In this document: positions 1 through 5,045 of the stretch, piece after piece
Position numbering within the stretch: the first letter of the stretch is position 1
How the letters are laid out: each line of letters begins with the position of its first letter
Program-made: the position numbers and the translations under genes
The notes under the pieces: model-generated
Told to the model about the DNA's origin: nothing
What the model saw: the letters and a program-made list of their open reading frames with translations, nothing else
The model's database searches: none
Assembly (NCBI GenBank): GCA_937975235.1
Contig: CALJUZ010000037.1
Location: 1 to 5,045, forward strand
Direction: 5' to 3'
Origin: CALJUZ01 sp003387805
GTDB lineage: Bacteria; Bacillota; Limnochordia; Limnochordales; ZCTH02-B6
Length of the DNA: 5,045 nt

Positions 1-128
1 CGAAACGGCGGATGCGCCTCCGGCCGCCGGGCCCAAATACGGCACGAAGGCGCGAGCGGATAATGGGGACGCGCAAGCACCAGACGCGGCCTGCGCCCTA
101 GCTGTCCGAAGTCAGCCGCAAATGAAGA
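1..128. other. Unassigned left edge
   Basis: Short frames are open on both strands, but none shows a ribosome site or family resemblance. The stretch lies beyond the likely terminator of the leftward CpdB-type gene and may be spacer before a gene outside the window. Confidence 0.4.
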
Positions 129-148
129 AGCCGGCCCGAAGGCCGGCT
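129..148 (-). terminator. Probable rho-independent terminator of the CpdB-type gene
   Basis: A perfect 8-bp stem (AGCCGGCC pairing with GGCCGGCT) encloses a four-base loop. Read on the minus strand the loop is TTCG, the very stable UUCG tetraloop in RNA, and the stem is followed by TCTTCATTTG, a moderately T-rich tail. Read on the plus strand the loop is CGAA and the following bases are not T-rich, so the minus orientation fits better. It lies about 120 bases beyond the stop codon of the phosphodiesterase gene, so that transcript would carry a long 3' untranslated tail. The interrupted T tract keeps confidence moderate. Confidence 0.7.
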
Positions 149-270
149 CCGTATTGCGTTCGCTGGCTTCGCCGCGGATGTTGGGCCCTCGGCCCGGCAG
201 CGCCGAGTGGGCCGGCAGCGCGTATGCGCCGGACCGACACGCCGTGGATCAGCGGCGGCTCGCCTCTGCT

Positions 271-2295
271 TCAGCGGCCGCTCACCACGTCGGCCACCGC
301 CAGGACGCCGACCAACAGCTGGGCCCCGTCGGCGTTGGTCAGCGGCTCGTCAGCGGCGCCCGCCACGGCCGTCCCCGGCAGGTACGCGGCCAGATCCCGC
401 GCCGCCTCGGCGGCCGTCACCACGGCATCCGGGTTGGCCACGTCGAGACGCAGCTGCAGGGCCCGGTACACCATGTCGGCCCAGACCTTCCGGGTCAGCG
501 GCGCGTCCAGCAGCAGCCGGCCTTCCAGATCGCCCACGTACGCGTTGCGCTTGATCAGCTCGTAGACGAAGTGAGCCTGCGGGTGGTCCAGGTAGTTGGG
601 CACCAGCTGCCAGTTGTGGTCCGGCACCGGGTTGATGACGCCCCGGTCGGCGATGTACTGGACGATGAGCTCGCGGCTGGCGATGCCCGGATCCAGCACC
701 AGCCGGCCGGCCGCACCCGTGGCGGGGAAGCCGCCGCCGCCGTCGGCCCGGTAGTTGTTGGTGGCCAGGATGAACCATTGATCCGGCTGCACGGGCTCGC
801 CCTGGAACGTCAAGTCCACGATGCGCTGGCCCAGCGGCCGCGTCACGTCGATCTTGTACTCAACGCCGTCGATCTGGTCGAAGTTGTAGCCGCGAAAGTC
901 GGTGTACAGCGGCTCCTCGCCCCGGCCGGGCGTCATCGTGTGGAACTTCTGCGCGGCGTGCTCCAGCCACGCCTTGAGCTCCTCGCCGTTGACGAGCAGC
1001 GCCTTGAGCGTGTTGTCGTAGATGTAAATCGACGCCACGTCGCCCACGGTAATGCCGCCCGCGGGGATTTCCGTCCAGTCCAGCTCGCCGCCGCGGCCGC
1101 TCTTGTACGGCGCCGCCGCGGACAAAACCGGCAGGCCTTCGTACTCGGTGCCCTTCAGGAGCTCCTCCACGTAGGCCATCTGGACCTCGTTGATGAGCTG
1201 CGTCACCGCGTTGTCGGCCAGCAGGCTGGCCCGGCTCGAAATCGGAATGAGCGTCTCGCCGATGGGCTCGTTCACGTACGCGACCGTCGCTTCGTGCACG
1301 TCCCGGGCCCAGGCCAGCACTTCCGGTGCGGGCTCCACCGGCGCGGTGGGCCGCAGCTCGGCGCGAGTGCCGGTGACCTTCCAGCCTTCGCCGTCCCGCT
1401 CCAGATCCACGAAGACGACGCCCAGGTACTGGCCCCAGAAGCCCGGCTGCACCAGCTGGACGCCGTTGACTTTCGCGTCGGGATGCTCGGGCAGACCCGG
1501 GCCGGGAATCTCCAGATGCGAGTGCCCGGCGATGATCACGTCAAACTCCGGGAACTCCATGGCCAGCTCGTAAGAGGCGTTTTCCGCCCGGTTGCCCGGA
1601 TACGCGCCCGAGTGCGACAGCGCGATCAAAACGTCCACGCCCTGCGCCAGCATCTCGGGGACGAAGCGGGCGGCGGCGTCAAGGATGGAACCGGCCTCCA
1701 CCTTGCCCGTCAGGTGCGTCCGGTCCCACGTCATAATCTGCGGCGGCACGAAGCCGATGACGCCGATGCGAATCGGGTGGCCGTCGATGGTCCGCTCCAG
1801 GATCACGTAGGGCTCGTAGTACGGGTCCTGCGTGCCCGGATAGTACACGTTGGCCAGCACGAAGGGAAACTGGGCGCCGGCGTACGTGTTGTCGGCGTAG
1901 TCGAGCCCGAAGTTGAACTCGTGGTTGCCCAGCGTCGCGGCGTCATACCCCATCCGGTTCAGCACGTCAATGATCGGATGAAGCTCGCCCGGCCGGGGCA
2001 GCCCCATGTTCACCAGGTACGAAGCCAGCGGCGTGCCCTGGATGAGGTCGCCGTTGTCCAGCAGCAGCGTGTTGGGATAGTCGGCCCGAATCTCCTTCAC
2101 CAGCGTGTAGATTTTGGCCAGCCCCACGTTGTCGCTGGGCACGTTCGCATAATAGTCCCACGGATAGATGTTGGCGTGGATGTCCGTGGTCGCCATGATG
2201 ACCAGCTCGGCCCCGCGGGCCACGGCCGGTGCGGCCGCGAGCAGCGCCAGTGCGACCAGCAACGCGATGAGACGATGTTGCCCTCGACTCGACAT
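271..2295 (-). CDS. cpdB: Secreted bifunctional 2',3'-cyclic-nucleotide 2'-phosphodiesterase/3'-nucleotidase (CpdB/UshA family)
   Basis: The 674-residue product should hydrolyse 2',3'-cyclic nucleotides and nucleoside monophosphates outside the membrane to release phosphate and nucleosides. Residues 1 to about 29 form a Sec signal peptide: a short basic start, a Leu/Ala core (about 9-22), and likely cleavage near ARGA. The calcineurin-like metallophosphatase domain (about 30-310) carries the expected di-metal ligands: TTDIH (D38, H40), NGD (D83), GNHE (N124, H125), SHSG (H228) and GHSH (H258, H260). The wording around GELHP, GNHEFNFGLDY and PPQIMTWD resembles E. coli CpdB more than UshA. The 5'-nucleotidase C-terminal domain spans about 345-550 and has NNYRADGGGGFP at 513-524 as the nucleotide-binding loop. 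Residues about 556-674 are an extra tail (see the separate entry). The ATG start is fixed by AAAGGAG eight bases upstream and by the signal peptide. The gene appears to be a single unit ending at the hairpin at 129-148. The family is secure; the exact substrate preference (CpdB or YfkN-like) is inferred. Confidence 0.93.
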   Translation of the reverse strand: MSSRGQHRLIALLVALALLAAAPAVARGAELVIMATTDIHANIYPWDYYANVPSDNVGLAKIYTLVKEIRADYPNTLLLDNGDLIQGTPLASYLVNMGLPRPGELHPIIDVLNRMGYDAATLGNHEFNFGLDYADNTYAGAQFPFVLANVYYPGTQDPYYEPYVILERTIDGHPIRIGVIGFVPPQIMTWDRTHLTGKVEAGSILDAAARFVPEMLAQGVDVLIALSHSGAYPGNRAENASYELAMEFPEFDVIIAGHSHLEIPGPGLPEHPDAKVNGVQLVQPGFWGQYLGVVFVDLERDGEGWKVTGTRAELRPTAPVEPAPEVLAWARDVHEATVAYVNEPIGETLIPISSRASLLADNAVTQLINEVQMAYVEELLKGTEYEGLPVLSAAAPYKSGRGGELDWTEIPAGGITVGDVASIYIYDNTLKALLVNGEELKAWLEHAAQKFHTMTPGRGEEPLYTDFRGYNFDQIDGVEYKIDVTRPLGQRIVDLTFQGEPVQPDQWFILATNNYRADGGGGFPATGAAGRLVLDPGIASRELIVQYIADRGVINPVPDHNWQLVPNYLDHPQAHFVYELIKRNAYVGDLEGRLLLDAPLTRKVWADMVYRALQLRLDVANPDAVVTAAEAARDLAAYLPGTAVAGAADEPLTNADGAQLLVGVLAVADVVSGR
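274..630 (-). other. C-terminal extension of the CpdB-type protein, weakly SLH-like
   Basis: Residues 556-674 of the phosphodiesterase lie beyond the normal end of the 5'-nucleotidase domain. The segment around 575-613 (FVYELIKRN, a gap, then APLTRKVWADMVYRAL) follows the rhythm of an S-layer-homology repeat: a helix, a short loop, then a PLTR-type motif leading into a hydrophobic helix. A second, weaker copy may be PLTNADGAQLLVGVL at 651-665. SLH repeats bind pyruvylated cell-wall polymers and would tether the enzyme to the cell surface. The match is by eye. The usual acidic F-x-D/P-D spacing is largely missing, so it may be a degenerate repeat or an unrelated helical tail. Confidence 0.35.
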
Positions 2296-2303
2296 TGCGA
2301 CGA

Positions 2304-2310
2304 CTCCTTT
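2304..2310 (-). promoter_or_regulatory. Ribosome binding site of the CpdB-type gene
   Basis: AAAGGAG on the minus strand sits eight bases before the ATG at 2295. This is a near-ideal SD sequence and agrees with the signal peptide in placing the start. Confidence 0.88.
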
Positions 2311-2470
2311 CTTTCGGGTGGCTTTCCGGGGCCCCCGCAGCGCCGGCCGGCTTGGCCGGCGTCGGAAGCGGCCGGGCGGGACGCTCCGCCCGCCGCGGGC
2401 CCCGTCGCGTGCTTTACGCGAGCTTCCTGCTCACCGGTGAATAGTTTCGTGATGCCCTGACGGGAATCCT

Positions 2471-2485
2471 CGGGACTTTGTCCCG
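2471..2485. repeat. Perfect inverted repeat, possible operator
   Basis: CGGGAC and GTCCCG flank a TTT spacer, giving a 15-base near-palindrome in the AT-richer part of the divergent spacer. It could bind a dimeric regulator or form a small hairpin. On the plus strand it is followed by TTTGT, but no plus-strand gene precedes it, so a terminator role is unlikely. No function is established. Confidence 0.3.
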
Positions 2486-2694
2486 TTTGTCGAGACGATA
2501 ATCCTAGGTGGACGGACGGCTCGGGATAGGACTTTCGGCCGATGGCTCTTTCAGCAAGGCGTCTGCCAAGCGTGCACCCGAGTGAGGCCGTGACTCCTCC
2601 TGCGCCGCGGCAGGTGCCGGAGGACGCGCGGAGAAAACAACCAATTCATAAAGCGAAAGCCCTGACCGGGCCATCCGGTAAGCACGCCATCAGC

Positions 2695-2703
2695 GGGAGG
2701 GGG
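2695..2703 (+). promoter_or_regulatory. Ribosome binding site of the DinB-family gene
   Basis: The purine run GGGAGGGGG ends seven bases before the GTG at 2711. It selects this GTG rather than the in-frame GTG three codons later. Confidence 0.8.
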
Positions 2704-2710
2704 AACCTTT

Positions 2711-3196
2711 GTGAGCGACGTGTTGTCCAAAACCCTGGCGGACATGGTGCAGCGGTCCTTCGGCGGCGGCGGCGAATGGCACGCCCCGCTGATGAAGATG
2801 GTGGAACATCTCAGCACGGATCAGGCGCTGTGGCGGCCCGCCCCGGAGCGCAAATGCATCTGGGAGATCGTCCGGCACCTTAACTTCTGGCGGGAGCACT
2901 TGCTGGCCCGGGTGAAAGGCCGCCCCGTGCCCGATTGGCGCGCCCACAACTGGACCTTGCCCGAACGTACGGATGACGAAGCGTGGCGGGCCGAGCTGGA
3001 GAAGCTGCGCGCCGTCAACGACGAGCTGGTGGCATGGCTTAAGGAGCGCCCGGCCGCCGAACTGCTGGCGGCAGACGAACAGGGCGAGCCGGGCGAATTG
3101 ACGTGGGTGCTGGGCATTATGCTGCACGACAGCTACCACGTGGGCCAAATCGCCACGCTGCGGGCGCTTATGGGCTTGCCGTCGGTAGAGGGCTGA
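2711..3196 (+). CDS. DinB superfamily protein (DinB_2 / YfiT-like putative metal-dependent enzyme)
   Basis: This 161-residue protein has the expected length and layout of a DinB four-helix bundle. The three family metal-binding histidines are visible: H56 in EIVRHLNFW at the second helix, and H139 with H143 in LHDSYHVGQIATLR at the last helix (the HxxxH pair). Tryptophans at 23, 41, 51 and 60 add to the usual aromatic content. The intact triad implies a bound divalent metal. Known relatives include bacillithiol and mycothiol transferases and DNA-damage-inducible proteins of unknown reaction, so the substrate cannot be named. Translation begins at GTG after a strong SD. The stop lies 29 bases inside the 3' end of the converging protease-like gene. 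No signal peptide or membrane segment is visible, so it is probably cytoplasmic. The family call is confident; the function is not. Confidence 0.92.
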   Translation: MSDVLSKTLADMVQRSFGGGGEWHAPLMKMVEHLSTDQALWRPAPERKCIWEIVRHLNFWREHLLARVKGRPVPDWRAHNWTLPERTDDEAWRAELEKLRAVNDELVAWLKERPAAELLAADEQGEPGELTWVLGIMLHDSYHVGQIATLRALMGLPSVEG

Positions 3197-4067
3197 CGAG
3201 AAGCTCGCCGATGGCCCGGTCCGCGCGCTGAACGAGGCTGTCCTCGTCCCACCCGGCGATATCCGCCAGGCTCGCGCCCTGACGCAGCCAATGCTCGACG
3301 ACCCACCAGCCCGCGGCGCGAGCCTCGCGCTGCCGGTCCGCCGGGCCTCCCGGGGCCCCCGTTCCCCGGGAGCGCTCGTCACCGGTGCGGCGGGACAGCG
3401 AGTCCGAGACGGCGGCGGTCAAGCTCTCCCGCACGCCCCGCAGAATCTCCTCGCGCCGCTGGACGCAGGAGGCCCACCAGCCGGACTCGGGCTCCATGAC
3501 GTATTCCTCCACGGTCCGCCCGGGAACCAGCGCCGCGCCGGCGTGCATGGCCAGCCCCTCGCTGACCACGGCCCGGGCGACGCGGCGCTCCCGCCGGCCG
3601 CTCAAACGGGCCTTCCAACGGTGCACCAGCTGCGTGAACTCCCGGGCCATGGTGAGCGGCCGCTGCGTCTCCGCCAGTTCGGCCGGGATGCCGACCACGT
3701 CGAGCCCGCCGCTGCGCTCCACGAAGCCGTTGTTTTCGAAAAATCCCACAAAGACGACGAGCACGGGCGGCAGCGTCCGGCCGCGGCACGCCAGCAGCTG
3801 CATGACGTCCCCCAGCACCCCGGGGGCTGCTTCGCGCACCGCCGCCCCGCCTGCCGCGATGGCGTCCAGGGACTGCCCGTACCGCGGCCAAACGGCTTCA
3901 AACATCTCCCGGGCTCGCTTCATGCCGTCGGGCGTGGTCGGCACGGGCGCAAACCGCCCCATCTTCCGCCACAGCCGCCAGCGCTCGTCCATGCTGGTCC
4001 CGGGCCGGCTGGCCCGCTCGTAAAAGTGCAGGAATCGCTCCGTCATGTCCAGCTGCCACAACCGCAC
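3168..4067 (-). CDS. DUF2268/YjaZ-like protease-fold protein with a degenerate HExxH site
   Basis: With the start proposed here the protein has 299 residues. The central part resembles predicted zinc proteases of the DUF2268/YjaZ type. A hydrophobic strand (PPVLVVFVGFF, about 100-110) precedes a segment IPAEL...TMAREFTQLVH (about 127-149), where relatives have the metal-binding HExxH helix. About 20 residues on comes VSEGLAMH (168-175), matching the downstream SEGLA element that supplies a further ligand. Here the two zinc histidines are replaced (R142 and Q146) while the glutamates E143 and E170 remain, so zinc-dependent proteolysis is unlikely. Residues about 224-250 are charged and low in complexity. 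The last helices (AAGWWVVEHWLRQGASLADI) resemble the family's C-terminal helices. The start is GTG at 4067, set by GGAGG eight bases upstream; a TTG 31 codons earlier is in frame but lies in a promoter. It may be a pseudoenzyme with a binding or scaffold role. The family assignment is by eye. Confidence 0.72.
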   Translation of the reverse strand: MRLWQLDMTERFLHFYERASRPGTSMDERWRLWRKMGRFAPVPTTPDGMKRAREMFEAVWPRYGQSLDAIAAGGAAVREAAPGVLGDVMQLLACRGRTLPPVLVVFVGFFENNGFVERSGGLDVVGIPAELAETQRPLTMAREFTQLVHRWKARLSGRRERRVARAVVSEGLAMHAGAALVPGRTVEEYVMEPESGWWASCVQRREEILRGVRESLTAAVSDSLSRRTGDERSRGTGAPGGPADRQREARAAGWWVVEHWLRQGASLADIAGWDEDSLVQRADRAIGELLVSPLPTASP

Positions 4068-4075
4068 GGCTGCAC

Positions 4076-4080
4076 CCTCC
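4076..4080 (-). promoter_or_regulatory. Ribosome binding site that sets the start of the protease-like gene
   Basis: GGAGG, within the longer purine run GGGGAGGG, lies eight bases before GTG at 4067. The in-frame TTG at 4160 has no SD, so this site decides the start. Confidence 0.8.
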
Positions 4081-4132
4081 CCGTCCGCATAGTGCGTCCG
4101 CAGCGCGCAGGACAGATCCCTACTTAGGGGGA

Positions 4133-4160
4133 ATTTTACCAATTCTTTCTCCGTTGGCAA
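4133..4160 (-). promoter_or_regulatory. Housekeeping-type (sigma-A/sigma-70) promoter for the protease-like gene
   Basis: On the minus strand, TTGCCA (4160-4155, five of six consensus) and TAAAAT (4138-4133, five of six) are separated by 16 bases within a patch far more AT-rich than its surroundings. Transcription would begin near 4126, giving a leader of about 60 bases before the GTG start. A short inverted repeat, CCCTA-AG-TAGGG (4129-4118), covers the expected start point and could be an operator, though it is only 5 bp per arm. The site lies between the TPR gene stop and the protease-like gene, so that gene probably has its own promoter. Confidence 0.6.
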
Positions 4161-4219
4161 ATACTGGCCCGGCCATGACGGCGAGTGTCGCTATTCGGAA
4201 TCGCCGGCTCCGGCCACCA

Positions 4220-4705
4220 TCAATCCCACGTTTCGTCCAGCCGCTCGGCATAAAAGGCGATGGCCTTCTTGTAGCCCAAGATTGCGTCGTCGCCCGTGGT
4301 GTCCAGCAAACACCTCAGCAGCAGCTCCATCGCGCGGCGGTGCTCCTGCAAGTTGTACAAAGTCATGGCGAAAAAAACCTGGATGGCCCTGTTGTCCGGG
4401 AAGAGCGCCGTGCCTTTCTCAAACACGGCCTTGGACTTTTCGTATTCGCCCAGGGCCCGGTAGGAGCTCCCCAAGCCCACGATGGCCTTCTGCGTCTCGT
4501 CCGACGGCAGCCCCAGCTCGATGGCCCGTTCGTAAAATGGAACCGCCCGCCGCTCCTGCCCCAGCAGGTCGAGACTGACTGCGTACTGGTAGTTGACGAC
4601 GGCGTCGTCCGGGAACTGCCGCACCAGATCGGCCAGCAGCTCGTTGGATTCCTGAAATTCGCCGCTGCGACGCAGCGCGAGGGCCTTGTCCAGCGCCCCG
4701 TTCAT
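4220..4705 (-). CDS. Tetratricopeptide repeat protein (TPR_5 / Bacillus BH0479-like)
   Basis: The 161-residue protein is almost entirely TPR helices: repeats at about 4-32, 35-66, 73-102 and 107-135, plus a capping helix to 161. Typical TPR residues are visible in GEFQESNELLADLVRQFPDD, LLGQERRAVPFYERAIELG, ALGEYEKSKAVFEKGTALFPDN and NLQEHRRAMELLLRCL. From memory, overall wording and length match a family of about 160 residues widespread in Bacillota, including BH0479 of Bacillus halodurans, whose role is unknown. TPRs bind peptides or other proteins, so an adaptor role is likely; no catalytic motif, signal peptide or membrane helix is present. I chose ATG at 4705 because GAGGG lies seven bases upstream and homology begins there. 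The in-frame TTG at 4768 would add 21 Gly/Ala-rich residues that look like out-of-frame reading of the preceding small ORF. The start overlaps that ORF's stop as ATGA. Confidence 0.9.
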   Translation of the reverse strand: MNGALDKALALRRSGEFQESNELLADLVRQFPDDAVVNYQYAVSLDLLGQERRAVPFYERAIELGLPSDETQKAIVGLGSSYRALGEYEKSKAVFEKGTALFPDNRAIQVFFAMTLYNLQEHRRAMELLLRCLLDTTGDDAILGYKKAIAFYAERLDETWD

Positions 4706-4833
4706 TCCCGTTCCCTCTCCGCTTGCATCTCCCGCATCGCCGCCCGCTGCTCCATCTCGGCCTGCCAAATGCCCCGGGCTCTCCGATCGGCTTTGATCTC
4801 GTGCCGCAAGTCATCAAGCCGGGCCTCCAGCAC
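4702..4833 (-). CDS. Small charged helical ORF coupled to the TPR gene (start uncertain)
   Basis: A frame ending in TGA at 4704-4702 overlaps the TPR gene's ATG as ATGA, the classic arrangement for translational coupling. From the GTG at 4833 it gives 43 residues, rich in Glu, Arg, Ala and Met, with no proline and one tryptophan: strongly helical and coiled-coil-like. Hydrophobic spacing seems to continue upstream (RRIGEIRAVLEARLDDLRHEI), so the real start may be earlier. AAGGAG at 4870-4865 is a good ribosome site, but no ATG, GTG or TTG follows it in this frame; only an ATT at 4851 (13 bases on) does. The frame stays open to the right edge, yet residues encoded beyond about 4865 (Arg/Pro-rich) look non-coding. 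I do not recognise a family. It could be a real coupled leader protein, the tail of a longer gene, or chance. Confidence 0.35.
   Translation of the reverse strand: MLEARLDDLRHEIKADRRARGIWQAEMEQRAAMREMQAERERE
4713..4717 (-). promoter_or_regulatory. Ribosome binding site that sets the TPR gene start
   Basis: GAGGG, within GGAGAGGGAA, lies seven bases before ATG at 4705. It lies inside the last codons of the small upstream ORF, and it favours this ATG over the upstream in-frame TTG. Confidence 0.78.
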
Positions 4834-4851
4834 GGCTCTAATTTCGCCAAT

Positions 4852-4921
4852 CCGCCGGGTTTCACTCCTTGCACGACCCTGAGCGGTGGGTTGGCGGGGT
4901 TGACATAGTTCGACCCGGCGG
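4852..4921 (-). repeat. 9-bp inverted repeat flanking a Shine-Dalgarno-like site
   Basis: CCGCCGGGT (4852-4860) and ACCCGGCGG (4913-4921) are perfect reverse complements 52 bases apart. In minus-strand RNA they would form a GC-rich stem whose loop holds AAGGAG (4870-4865), four bases before the 3' arm. This could shape access to a ribosome site upstream of the TPR gene. A chance match is quite possible at this GC content. Confidence 0.3.
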
Positions 4922-5045
4922 CGGTCGTTCCTCCGGCCGGACGGCAGAATACCAACCTTTGCAGTACGGCGCTTGCGGTCCGGGTTGTGACCCCGGGCCG
5001 CGGGTTCCTGTTCGGCGAGATTGGCCGCTGCGGCCCCTGCGAGGA
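4922..5045. other. Unassigned right edge
   Basis: No gene, RNA or promoter is supported here. One minus-strand frame is open through the edge into the small ORF before the TPR gene, but its product here is Arg/Pro/Ala-rich with no recognisable domain and no start codon, so it may be non-coding leader DNA or the end of a gene beginning outside the window. Confidence 0.4.

Larger units (their letters stand above)
2296..2710. other. Divergent intergenic region with three short perfect inverted repeats
   Basis: These 415 bases separate the CpdB-type gene (leftward) from the DinB-family gene (rightward). I see no credible gene in them; the open frames across them lack ribosome sites and family resemblance. 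Three perfect inverted repeats stand out. One is 2341-2361 (CGCCGGCC, 5-base gap, GGCCGGCG). One is 2373-2392 (CGGGCGG, 6-base gap, CCGCCCG). The third is 2471-2485 (CGGGAC, TTT, GTCCCG). The first two would fold in the leader RNA of the leftward gene, about 30 and 65 bases before its ribosome site. The third lies in a more AT-rich patch (about 2411-2515) where promoters might be expected. GATAAT at 2497-2502 resembles a rightward -10 box but has no acceptable -35 at 16-18 bases. I recognise no known riboswitch. Confidence 0.45.

Noticed and set aside
154..2460. Very long plus-strand open frame (768 codons) opposite the CpdB-type gene
   Set aside because: It is antisense to a gene with complete catalytic motifs and a signal peptide. 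Its product is rich in Arg/His/Val/Gly/Gln with no recognisable domain, as expected from the complement of GC-rich codons.
2497..2502. GATAAT as a -10 box for the DinB-family gene
   Set aside because: Five of six bases match, but no hexamer close to TTGACA lies at 16-18 bases upstream. The only similar one, TTGTCC, is 13 bases away.
2580..2632. Possible riboswitch or T-box leader before the DinB-family gene
   Set aside because: Some GC-rich pairing (TCCTCC with GGAGGA) is present, but I found none of the conserved motifs of T-box, cobalamin, SAM or c-di-GMP RNAs.
3291..4127. Plus-strand open frame of 278 codons opposite the protease-like gene
   Set aside because: Low-complexity Pro/Arg/His/Gly product without a ribosome site or family resemblance. 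The minus strand carries the promoter, SD and family-like motifs.
4160..4219. Terminator after the TPR gene
   Set aside because: Short GC-rich complementarity exists, but no stable stem is followed by a T-run on the minus strand.
4706..4768. 21-residue N-terminal extension of the TPR protein from a TTG start
   Set aside because: Its Gly/Ala-rich residues look like shifted reading of the small upstream ORF, and the ATG at 4705 has the ribosome site and the family N-terminus.
4154..4882. Plus-strand open frame of 242 codons opposite the TPR gene
   Set aside because: It mirrors the TPR coding strand and shows no domain or start signal.
4900..4905. Perfect plus-strand TTGACA -35 hexamer
   Set aside because: No -10-like sequence occurs 16-18 bases downstream, where the DNA is very GC-rich, and no plus-strand gene follows.

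Overview
The window is GC-rich DNA. Purine-rich Shine-Dalgarno (SD) sequences precede every confident gene, GTG starts are common, and genes are tightly spaced. With the protein families present, this suggests a high-GC member of the Bacillota (Limnochordia or Symbiobacterium/Thermaerobacter-like). That placement is inferred from style and family content; no taxonomic marker is present.

From left to right: positions 1-128 hold nothing I can assign. A UUCG-loop hairpin at 129-148, followed by a T-rich tail on the minus strand, is the likely terminator of the first gene. That gene (271-2295, minus) encodes a secreted CpdB-type 2',3'-cyclic-nucleotide phosphodiesterase/5'-nucleotidase. It has a complete metallophosphatase motif set and an unusual C-terminal extension with a faint S-layer-homology (SLH) look. 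A 415-base divergent spacer (2296-2710) holds three short perfect hairpins but no clear promoter. A DinB-superfamily protein follows on the plus strand (2711-3196). Its 3' end overlaps by 29 bases the 3' end of the next gene (minus, 3168-4067), which encodes a protein resembling DUF2268/YjaZ-type zinc proteases but with the HExxH site changed to RExxQ. That gene has its own promoter at 4133-4160, which overlaps the longest possible reading frame and supports a downstream GTG start. Upstream of it is a four-TPR protein of the Bacillota BH0479 type (4220-4705, minus). It joins through an ATGA overlap to a small, highly charged, helical reading frame (4702 to about 4833 or beyond). The right edge, 4834-5045, is unassigned.

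The genes do not form an evident pathway. CpdB would act outside the membrane, scavenging phosphate and nucleosides from nucleotides. The other proteins look cytoplasmic. The transcription units are probably cpdB alone, the DinB-family gene alone, the protease-like gene from its own promoter, and the small ORF plus TPR gene as a coupled pair. I found no CRISPR array, insertion sequence, tRNA or rRNA. The most interesting items are the apparently inactivated protease-like protein and the small coupled ORF before the TPR gene; neither amounts to a clearly new system.
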